A DNA stretch of 64,000 nucleotides from Kiritimatiellia bacterium (GTDB lineage Bacteria > Verrucomicrobiota > Kiritimatiellia > RFP12 > UBA1067): the NCBI GenBank assembly GCA_016296065.1, contig JAEDKA010000008.1, forward strand, positions 21,537-85,536, read 5' to 3'. The stretch's first letter is position 1. Every line of letters begins with the position of its first letter. This document shows positions 33,442-40,255 of this stretch, in pieces. The notes below the pieces were generated by a model, which saw nothing but the letters and a program-made list of their open reading frames with translations, was not told the DNA's origin and did no database searches. The translations under genes and the position numbers were made by a program.

Positions 33442-35073
33442 TCAAAGTTCCCGCACAAGCGCGAGCGACCAGGGCGAGAGCGTACGGCGGAGGACAAGCC
33501 TGCCGTCGCCGTCCGCCCTGACGATCTCGCGCAGCGTCGCGTCGCCGGCCGCCCTGAGCGCTGCCGTCTCTTCACGCGTGGGCGAGCGCGGCGAACCCAT
33601 CGCGCGCCACGCCTTGATTGCGTTGCCGTGATCGTCGTCGAGCGTCTCTATCTCGAACGCCGCGCCTTTCGCAAGGCCGGTCAGCGTCAGGTCGAGCTCC
33701 ATCGGCGAGGCTTCCATGTACCTGCCGCAGTCGGACGTCGCGGGCACGTGGCTTTCGTATTCATTCGGGTAGGCGTATGCGAGCGCGGCACATTTGCCGC
33801 GCTTTGCGTCGCGCGTCACCGTCACGTTGCCGGCGTTCCAGAGAAGTTCGTCGCCGAGCGAGTTCATCATGCGGTATGCGTGGTAGGACGGCTTCGCGAC
33901 GCCCTGGAAGTTAAGCATGCCGAATCCCCCGTGGAAGATGTCCTTGCCGCCGCCCTTCTCCTCGAAAATGTCCGTAAAGGTCCAGTACATGAGCGAATCG
34001 ACCTTGCCCACGTTCTCGAGCGAGACCTTTGCGATGTAGGCGGCGGGCGGAAGCGTGTCGTGCAGCGCGTCGCGGCTGTTCGGCGACGTGCTCCACTCGG
34101 TGATGTGGATTTCCGCGTTCGGATAGGCGCTCGCGGAGAGCGTCTTTTTGAGATACGCGAAGTCGTCACGCACGGAATGGACGTAGCGGATCGCGTTCTT
34201 GCCGCGCCCCGACACGGGATCGAGCGCGTAGTCCGTCGGATACGTATGGCACGAAATGAAATCGACCGGAAGCTTCTCCTTCTCGCAGAACGCGAGGAAC
34301 TCTTCTATCCAGACGCCCTTCCATTCCTGGTCGTTGATCGTCTCCTGCGGATAGAACACGCTCTTCTTGTTGTCCTGTATCTCGCCCTCGTGCCGCGCGT
34401 CGGCGATGAAGTTCGAGGTGGCGGGTCCGCCGACCTTGAGCGACGGATGCACCGCCTTGACCGCCCGCGCGCTTTCCGCGTAGAGCCGGAAGTAGTCGCT
34501 CTTCGTCCCCTCGAGGAATCCGCGGTAGAGATTCGGTTCGTTCCAGACCTCGAAGTACCACTTCTGGATCTCCTCAAGGCCATAGCGGTCGACGAGGTGC
34601 CGGACAAACGCCTTGCAGAGGTCGTGCCACGCGCCGAACTTCTCCCTGTCGACCGTGATGCAGTTGCGGTACCACATCTGCTTTATCGTGTTTGTCGCCG
34701 CGAGGCACGACGGAAAGAACGAGAACTCCACGAACGGCCTTACGCCCTCCGCGATCATCCTGTCGTATACCTCGTCGATGTACTGCCAGTTGTAGACGAT
34801 CGAGCCGTTCTTCTGCGGGAAGCAGACGAACATGTCGTCGTTGAACGTGTCGTGCATGCGCACGTAGCGGAAGCCGCATTCCGCCTTCGCGCGCACGAGG
34901 TGTTCGTGCCACGCCGCGCGCAGCCCCTCGTTGACGCGTCCCGCGCCGACGCCGAAGCTCCAGTAGTGCTCAAGCGGCGAACCCTTTGCGCCGACATCGA
35001 CGACAATCGGCGCGGCGTTCAGCGAAATCGCGGCGACCGCCGCGGCGAGAAGAGACAGAGTACGTGTTTTCAT
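33442..35073 (-). CDS. secreted GH39-like beta-xylosidase
   Basis: 543 residues with signal peptide (cut near ALSLNAA, about residue 20). Clan A barrel: YVRMHDTFNDDM, YFEVWNEPNLYRGF with acid/base Glu near 179, and ITEWSTSPNSRD with nucleophile Glu near 323. Both spacing and the N-E-P / E-W-S pair fit GH39 beta-xylosidase. A C-terminal beta domain follows. Likely releases xylose from xylo-oligosaccharides produced alongside the GH43 enzymes. The ATG at 35073 sits 6 bases after the -10. Confidence 0.87.
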   Translation of the reverse strand: MKTRTLSLLAAAVAAISLNAAPIVVDVGAKGSPLEHYWSFGVGAGRVNEGLRAAWHEHLVRAKAECGFRYVRMHDTFNDDMFVCFPQKNGSIVYNWQYIDEVYDRMIAEGVRPFVEFSFFPSCLAATNTIKQMWYRNCITVDREKFGAWHDLCKAFVRHLVDRYGLEEIQKWYFEVWNEPNLYRGFLEGTKSDYFRLYAESARAVKAVHPSLKVGGPATSNFIADARHEGEIQDNKKSVFYPQETINDQEWKGVWIEEFLAFCEKEKLPVDFISCHTYPTDYALDPVSGRGKNAIRYVHSVRDDFAYLKKTLSASAYPNAEIHITEWSTSPNSRDALHDTLPPAAYIAKVSLENVGKVDSLMYWTFTDIFEEKGGGKDIFHGGFGMLNFQGVAKPSYHAYRMMNSLGDELLWNAGNVTVTRDAKRGKCAALAYAYPNEYESHVPATSDCGRYMEASPMELDLTLTGLAKGAAFEIETLDDDHGNAIKAWRAMGSPRSPTREETAALRAAGDATLREIVRADGDGRLVLRRTLSPWSLALVREL

Positions 35074-35127
35074 GCCTCCATTATAAGGCATAAGCCACCG
35101 CCCCGCCATCCCCCCATGAAGGGATTA
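35074..35127 (-). promoter_or_regulatory. promoter and GC-palindrome site of the GH39 gene
   Basis: TATAAT at 35080-35085, 6 bases before the ATG. CCATCCCCCCATGAAGGGATTA (two adjoining halves, 35106-35127) begins exactly 20 bp upstream of the hexamer. Nearly identical to the site of the GH106 remnant. Confidence 0.7.
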
Positions 35128-35730
35128 CGCCCGCAGGAGGCCGAGCTCGAAGGCGCGGGTGATTGCGCCGGCGGTGTTCTGCACCTCGAGCTTCTGCAGA
35201 ATGGATTTCGCGTGGGTCTTGACGGTCTCGAGTCCGATGCCGAGGATTATGGACGTCTCCTCGCGGCTCTTCCCCTGCGCGAGCCACTTGAGCACATCCA
35301 TCTCGCGCTGCGTCAGCAGGGAGTCCTGCGGCTGCTCCGGCGCAGAATCCTCGATGAAAACGTTCCGCTCCGAAAGTATGCGCCTGATCGCGGTGACGAG
35401 TCCGTGGCGCTTCGTGGACTTGGAGATGTATCCGCTCGCACCCTCGGCCTTCGCGCGCTCAAGCTCCATGCGGAGAGGCATTCCGGCGAGGAAGAGCACC
35501 TTGATGTCCGGATACCACACCTTCATCTCCTTGAAGACGTCGAAACCGCTGCCGCCGGGCATGCGAATGTCCATCAAGACGATGTCGGGATGCACCTTCG
35601 CCTTGAAGAACGAAATGGCCTCCGTGCCGTCCGATGCGAGCGCGCAGACCTCGAAGCCCGCGGCGTCCAGCATCGCCTCAAGCCCTTCCCTGACCATCGG
35701 GTGGTCGTCGACAACCATTACCTTGCTCAT
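35125..35730 (-). CDS. LuxR/NarL-type response regulator with altered switch residue
   Basis: 201 residues. Receiver: Asp8-Asp9, phosphoacceptor Asp54 in LMDIRMPGG, Lys105 in GYISKST. The conserved Ser/Thr after beta-4 is replaced by Ala83 (KVLFLAG where relatives have KVLVLT/S), so the usual phospho-switch is incomplete. The LuxR HTH (about 140-201: LLTQREMDVLKWLAQGKSREETSIILGIGLETVKTHAKSI, in two stretches) is intact. The ATG overlaps the stop of the kinase-like gene (ATGA). Its position inside the hydrolase island makes it the prime candidate to bind the palindrome upstream of those genes (inference). Confidence 0.88.
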   Translation of the reverse strand: MSKVMVVDDHPMVREGLEAMLDAAGFEVCALASDGTEAISFFKAKVHPDIVLMDIRMPGGSGFDVFKEMKVWYPDIKVLFLAGMPLRMELERAKAEGASGYISKSTKRHGLVTAIRRILSERNVFIEDSAPEQPQDSLLTQREMDVLKWLAQGKSREETSIILGIGLETVKTHAKSILQKLEVQNTAGAITRAFELGLLRA

Positions 35731-36899
35731 TTCGCCTCCTCCGACGGACCTTCCATCTCCGCCAGCTTTTCGTTCATTCCCCAAAGCCTCTTGCGCAGGA
35801 GATCCTGCGTGTACACAAGCCAGTGCTGCACCTTGCCGATCTGCTCCTTAGCCTTATCGTCGTCGCGTCCGAGCCATTCGGCCGCAGCCTCGAGGCGGAA
35901 CTGGCAACTCCCCAGGAGCTGCTGGAAATCGTCGTGCAGCTCATAGCTGAGGCGAAGCCGCTCGCGCCTGATCGCCTCGAACTCCAGCTTCTCCAGCTGC
36001 TTCTCCCGCTGCGTGAGCTTCAGCTTCATCGAAACCAGCGCGAGGACAACGGCGATAGCCGCGAGCAGCAGCCAGACGCGCCCCGCAGTCCAGAACGGCG
36101 CCTTGGAAAGAACCTCGACGCCGTTTATGTCCATTGGCATCACGCTGACGTCGGTGAAGTCGGTCATAACGTGCCGCACCGGATCGTCCACCGGCGAATA
36201 TAGCATGACGCCCCCGACCAGAACCTTCGCGCCGAGCTTGAGGTCGTCTGGCAGCGGAGTGTCGATGTTGATCCGCACTGCGGACTGAAAGCTCCTGTTC
36301 CCCTCTCCGAGCTGAATCTGCGTGAACGTCTGGCGTCTGTTGATGTCGCGCACCGTACCTGCGCATCGCACCATCCGCCCCCACAGATCGTCCGCGCCGG
36401 GAACCGTGAGCGGATGCGAATAAAGGTCCGCAATCGTCACGTCCTTCGGGCGCGGCAGATCCGCCGCTACGTCCTTCAGCTCTGCGACATAAGCGTGGTT
36501 GACGCGCCGCGTTGTGTACGTCGCGCGTGACTCCCCGTTCGTCACCGAGACAACCGTGCCGACCTTGTAGGCGAAGGCGTCCTTCTCGCGCTCGATGCGC
36601 CATGTTCCCGAGCCGTCCGTCGCGGACATGAAGAAATACCTGTCCCCCGGACGCGAAAAGGTGACTACGCCGTCGAGCGGCAGCTCATGCGCCGAGTTCT
36701 GCCTGTAGCCATTCACTTCCCCTGAAAAAACACTCACCGCAAGCAGAACAAAAAACAAAGACACGACAAAATGACTGGGGGAAGCGGCGTCCCGCCGCTT
36801 AGCATCACCACCCTGACTGGGGGAAGCGGCGTCCCGCCGCTTAGCATGCAAACACGAAACACCACCCTGACTGGGGGAAGCGGCGTCCCGCCGCTTCAT
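35727..36899 (-). CDS. sensor protein with HisKA_3 helices but no ATPase domain
   Basis: About 390 residues. After a repeat-derived N-terminus (KRRDAASPSQGG copies) there is a signal or membrane segment (FVVSLFFVLLAVSVF), a 200-residue extracytoplasmic domain, a second membrane helix near 270-288 and a coiled coil into LSYELHDDFQQLLGS, the HisKA_3 phosphoacceptor helix (His near 318). Helix 2 ends with LLRKRLWGMNEKLAEM and the protein stops. The HATPase_c domain that normally follows is absent and is not encoded in another frame. The start is uncertain: 36899 is the last ATG before the repeats, and an ATG at 36962 or a non-ATG start after the repeats is also possible. Coupled to the response regulator. 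Confidence 0.78.
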   Translation of the reverse strand: MKRRDAASPSQGGVSCLHAKRRDAASPSQGGDAKRRDAASPSHFVVSLFFVLLAVSVFSGEVNGYRQNSAHELPLDGVVTFSRPGDRYFFMSATDGSGTWRIEREKDAFAYKVGTVVSVTNGESRATYTTRRVNHAYVAELKDVAADLPRPKDVTIADLYSHPLTVPGADDLWGRMVRCAGTVRDINRRQTFTQIQLGEGNRSFQSAVRINIDTPLPDDLKLGAKVLVGGVMLYSPVDDPVRHVMTDFTDVSVMPMDINGVEVLSKAPFWTAGRVWLLLAAIAVVLALVSMKLKLTQREKQLEKLEFEAIRRERLRLSYELHDDFQQLLGSCQFRLEAAAEWLGRDDDKAKEQIGKVQHWLVYTQDLLRKRLWGMNEKLAEMEGPSEEAK

Positions 36900-36955
36900 G
36901 CCAAAAGAAAAAAAGACTCTTTCCCGAAGCGGCGAGACGCCGCTTCCCCCAGTCA
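36772..36955. repeat. cluster of four REP-like AAGCGGCG palindromes
   Basis: TGACTGGGGGAAGCGGCG followed by TCCCGCCGCTT occurs at 36772-36800, 36814-36842 and 36868-36896, and inverted at 36927-36955 (TCT variant). On the minus strand they lie in frame and encode KRRDAASPSQGG, forming the N-terminus of the kinase-like protein. Another inverted pair lies in the GH106 remnant. Confidence 0.85.
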
Positions 36956-36996
36956 TATTCATGCAACTTTGCTGTGCTGTTTTTTTCACAAGATCA

Positions 36997-37005
36997 ATTA
37001 TATCA
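36997..37005 (-). promoter_or_regulatory. extended -10 of the kinase-like/response-regulator operon
   Basis: Minus strand TGATATAAT. Its TGA is the stop codon of the upstream heparinase-like gene (37003-37005). No GC-palindrome site is present here. Confidence 0.6.
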
Positions 37006-39489
37006 TTTCGGACGGTATTCATCCACCACCCTCCCATTGCGATATGCAACCACCGAAAACCCTGTTTTCGTCGAATGGATGATTTCATCGCTGCGATTAT
37101 TGTTCCTGTAGCGCACCGTCACCTTCACGCCTTCAGGATCGCCCTTGAGCGGTTCGCTCGCAACGCTTTCTATCATCGCGTCGACACCCTCTCCGCTCGG
37201 CTCGTACACGGCGACGAACGGACGCCGCCATGCTTCGCCTTTTTGCCGCACAAGAAACGCAGGGCACGGCTTTTCGGAGACTCTGCGGTCGTAGTGGCGG
37301 AAAGCCTTCGGCCCTTCCAGCGCATACGCCTCGCGTCCCTCGCCGCCGTTCGCGACAAACGCACGCATCACGATGCCGCCGCCATAGTCGAAGTCCGCGG
37401 TGAAATCGCCGCGCATAGTCCCAAGCGTCTTGAAATATCCGTACCCCTTCCCGCTCTGCGGATCCAGGCTGCCCGTTCCCCATTTCCCGTCCCCGGCCCC
37501 CCAATCTCCCAGGCAATGGAATATGTAGTCGTGATACTTCTCGTCTCCCTCGATCACCTTCGAGCGGAAGATGTCGACATAGTAGCCCGTCTTCGATCCG
37601 CTGCGCACGATCGCGACCGTGCGGCGCTGGCGAGCCTTCACGTTCCCTGTGTCACATAGGCTTTCGACGTCGACAAACTGGCGATGCGGCGAGAGCGAGG
37701 CGCACACGTCTTCGCCTGCTTTTACGGACGGCTCTGCGGCCTTTATGTCGAAGACCATCTCGCGGCGATCGTCGAGTCCGAGTCCGTTTACCGCGACCGT
37801 GTTGTGCGCCGCTACCTGGCGATAGTATTCGTGCGTGTCGGCGGACCAGTAGTTCGCACCCGCGCCGGTATCGGGCGCAAGTATTTCGCCTCGTCCGTAA
37901 AGCTCGACGGAAAGTCCGTTCGGATGCCTGTGCCCCATCTTATCCGAAAAGCCTGCGAGCGAGAACGCGAGCGCATCCGCCGCGTCGCCGCTCTTCGACG
38001 GATTGCGCGCCAGAATCACCGGATAGCACGGCGCGTAAGAGACGCGGGACAGCTTCGGCGGGGCGACCTGCGGGAGTTCCGAAAGATAGAAAAAGAACGC
38101 GATGTCGTCCTTCGCGCTACGACCGCCGGCGAGGCTGACGAGTCCGGCGCAGCGTTCGAGCAATTCGCGATCTCCCTTCGCGTGCGCATAGGCGGCCATC
38201 AGCTCCAGCTGATCCGTGAAGATGCGGTGGTAGGACGAGTCGCCGATGTTCGTGACGTATCCGTTCGGGAAGATCATCTGCGGCATTGCGCGAGATGCCT
38301 TGAAGAGAAGCGGATCGCGCGAGAGAACGTCGAGTCCGTTCTTCCAGTACAGAAAGCCGAACTTGACGAGCTGCGCTATCGAGCCCTGGCCGTATCCGCC
38401 CGGCGCCTCGGGCCACATTCCGGTCGACTCCTCGATGTTCGCACGAAGGACGTCGATGTACGCGCCGTGGCGCTCTGTCGTCGGACCTTTCACGAGCCTG
38501 CGGACGTAATACTTGCGCCCCTTGCCGTCCGCATATGTCCTGTCGTCGTCGAGCGCCAGCGCATAGAGCATTGCGCTTTGCTGTTCGTTGAGGTTCCAGT
38601 TGCCGACAAGTCCGCCGCCGCGCGTCAATTTGTTGTCGATGAACTTCTTGAAGAAAACCTCGAACTGGCGCGAAGCCCACGCCGCGCCTTCGGGGTGGCC
38701 CGGACACCACGTCTCGCCCGGAATGCCCCCCGTGAATTCCTTGCTTGTGAAATACGTATTCTGGAAATAATCGTACAGCATATCCCAGACGAGCGGAATC
38801 GTCCAGTAGCGACGCGTGTCGCCCAGAGTCTCCCACGAAAGGAATCCGCAGTTGTCGACAGCACCGGGATTGATCTCCTCCTGTTGCGCACCGCCGCGCA
38901 CGAGCGTCCAGACGATGTCGGCGGCGAACTTCGCATAGCGCGCATCGCTTTCCAGCGCATAGAGAATCGCCGATTTGTAGGCGAGGTCGAGAAGCTTTTC
39001 GTTTATCAGTTCGGCGGCCATTCCGGAATGCTCGAGCGGCACTAGGTTGCCGGGGAACTCCGTCGGCTTGTCATTGAGAAACACACCGTCGTCTGTCGTA
39101 TATGGCGGATTCTTCTCCCATGCGACGCTGCGATAGGGACAGTCCCCCCATGTACGCGCGTAGGCGACGCGGATCGTCGGATACTTCGCGTTCCCTTCGC
39201 GACGCGGGATGAAGTTGCCCTGCGTCCACGCCTTTGTGTAGCGTCGCCCTTCCATCCAGTTCATCTGAAGACGGCTCGGCGCGAAACTCGGATCGTCCGC
39301 ATGGCGCAAGACCGCAGAATCTACGTCTCGATGCCAGCGCTTGACGATATCACGCGCCCACGCAACATCCTGCGCCTTCTCGCGCAGTGACGGCAGCTCG
39401 CCCGCGCGAAAATATACGCACGGATGGCGGCTTTCTGCGAACGCGCCCCAAATCGCCACGCAGGCGAACATAGCGGTGACAAACTTCAT
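37003..39489 (-). CDS. secreted heparinase II/III-like polysaccharide lyase
   Basis: 828 residues with signal peptide (MKFVTAMFACVAIWGAFA). An N-terminal alpha/alpha toroid (about 30-400, DNCGFLSWETLGDTRRYW, LVGNWNLNEQQSAMLYAL) is followed by the heparinase II/III-type beta-sandwich with KMGHRHPNGLSVELYGRGE near 513-531 and YYRQVAAHNTVAVNG near 553-567, which hold the His/Tyr candidates. Members cleave uronic-acid polysaccharides (heparin, alginate, ulvan-like). The nearby kdgK-eda pair fits unsaturated-uronate catabolism. It carries a GGGACAGTCCC unit at 39136-39146. Confidence 0.82.
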   Translation of the reverse strand: MKFVTAMFACVAIWGAFAESRHPCVYFRAGELPSLREKAQDVAWARDIVKRWHRDVDSAVLRHADDPSFAPSRLQMNWMEGRRYTKAWTQGNFIPRREGNAKYPTIRVAYARTWGDCPYRSVAWEKNPPYTTDDGVFLNDKPTEFPGNLVPLEHSGMAAELINEKLLDLAYKSAILYALESDARYAKFAADIVWTLVRGGAQQEEINPGAVDNCGFLSWETLGDTRRYWTIPLVWDMLYDYFQNTYFTSKEFTGGIPGETWCPGHPEGAAWASRQFEVFFKKFIDNKLTRGGGLVGNWNLNEQQSAMLYALALDDDRTYADGKGRKYYVRRLVKGPTTERHGAYIDVLRANIEESTGMWPEAPGGYGQGSIAQLVKFGFLYWKNGLDVLSRDPLLFKASRAMPQMIFPNGYVTNIGDSSYHRIFTDQLELMAAYAHAKGDRELLERCAGLVSLAGGRSAKDDIAFFFYLSELPQVAPPKLSRVSYAPCYPVILARNPSKSGDAADALAFSLAGFSDKMGHRHPNGLSVELYGRGEILAPDTGAGANYWSADTHEYYRQVAAHNTVAVNGLGLDDRREMVFDIKAAEPSVKAGEDVCASLSPHRQFVDVESLCDTGNVKARQRRTVAIVRSGSKTGYYVDIFRSKVIEGDEKYHDYIFHCLGDWGAGDGKWGTGSLDPQSGKGYGYFKTLGTMRGDFTADFDYGGGIVMRAFVANGGEGREAYALEGPKAFRHYDRRVSEKPCPAFLVRQKGEAWRRPFVAVYEPSGEGVDAMIESVASEPLKGDPEGVKVTVRYRNNNRSDEIIHSTKTGFSVVAYRNGRVVDEYRPK

Positions 39490-39542
39490 GCCTAAAGTAT
39501 ATCACTGAACTCCACCATCTCCCATCCCCCCGTGGGGGGAGC
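39490..39542 (-). promoter_or_regulatory. promoter and GC-palindrome site of the heparinase-like gene
   Basis: Extended -10 TGA-TATACT at 39496-39504, with the hexamer 6 bases before the ATG. CCATCCCCCCGTGGGGGGA (39522-39540) begins exactly 20 bp upstream of the hexamer. Confidence 0.7.
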
Positions 39543-39604
39543 GCCACCCCATACACTACGGAAACTCGCTTATACATTCGCCAGAGTTTTACCAATGCTA
39601 GGGG

Positions 39605-39689
39605 GTCCGTCGCTCCGCGACGGACAACAAATCCCGATTCAACAGCACCTCCATTGTCCCCGCATTGCTCCGTCGCGGAGCGACGGAGC
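39605..39689. repeat. inverted pair of CCGTCGCTCCGCGACGG palindromes
   Basis: GTCCGTCGCTCCGCGACGGAC (39605-39625 as two half-sites) and GCTCCGTCGCGGAGCGACGGAGC (39667-39689) face each other across 41 bases, in a gene-free stretch of about 290 bases. A REP/BIME-like structure. The rest of 39543-39782 shows no gene. Confidence 0.65.
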
Positions 39690-39782
39690 CCCCTGAGGCG
39701 ACCTCAACCCATAGTGGGGGTCGCCCCGTGTGGCAAAAGTCCTGTATGCCGCGAGCGCCGAGCCTTCCGTCGGTTGGAACTT

Positions 39783-40184
39783 CTACGGGTGCTCAAGTCG
39801 GCGGAATTCGTATGTCGTCTCGCAGGACGCTTTGCGATCATAGGCGCAGAGCGTGACGAATGCCGGACGCTTCGCGCGGGGCGGAAGCGGCAGGAACGTG
39901 ATTTCACCGCGATCGTTTACACGCGCTGCACCCTCGCGGATGTAGAATCCGTTGGGATTCTCCACCTTGCCTTCGCGCGCCCTCAAGGGAAAGCGCACGA
40001 TCGCCTGCTGCACCGAGCGCCTGAACTCGCCGTCTCCGGGATAAACCGCGGCAAGAACGATTTCCCGCGCCCTGTAGCCCTCGAAGCCGTGGCGGTTGAA
40101 GCGAACCTCCAACCCCTCGCGTCCCGTCTTCACGCCCGGTCCCTGCACCACGAACCAGTCGATCAACGTTTCCGGCGGTTTCAT
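39783..40184 (-). pseudogene. 133-codon fragment, probable 3' remnant of a larger gene
   Basis: The frame looks like real protein (VRFNRHGFEGYRAREIVLAAV, FPLRAREGKVENPNGFYI, ITFLPLPP) with beta-sandwich character, but I recognise no family. It has no signal peptide and no -10. Its ATG lies inside the GGCGGTTTC palindrome at 40174-40194, which appears to mark the breakpoint where the 5' part was lost. It may be a C-terminal accessory domain of a lost hydrolase. A short genuine gene cannot be excluded. Confidence 0.45.
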
Positions 40185-40238
40185 CGAAACCGCCCTACCA
40201 TCGGATTCACCAGGTAGGGCGGCATCGATGATGCCGCC
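40174..40238. repeat. two palindromes: GGCGGTTTC-ATC-GAAACCGCC and GGCGGCATC-GAT-GATGCCGCC
   Basis: Copies at 40174-40194 (followed by CTACCA) and 40218-40238. The first type recurs at 45189-45209, again followed by CTACCA. Both lie between genes of the island. Confidence 0.7.
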
Positions 40239-40255
40239 GCCCTGGGAAAGCCCGA

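Noticed and set aside
35106..35127. GC-palindromes of the hydrolase island as rho-independent terminators
   Set aside because: No T-run follows on either strand, and their distance to the downstream -10 is fixed, which a terminator would not require.
35727..36899. Frameshift hiding the ATPase domain of the kinase-like protein
   Set aside because: The stop codon overlaps the ATG of an intact response regulator, and the following 600 bases are fully used by that gene. There is no room for a GHKL domain in another frame.
36772..36955. Possible CRISPR array
   Set aside because: The repeated units are palindromes with unequal spacers (13, 25 and 30 bases), one unit is inverted, and no cas genes are present. 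REP-like repeats fit better.
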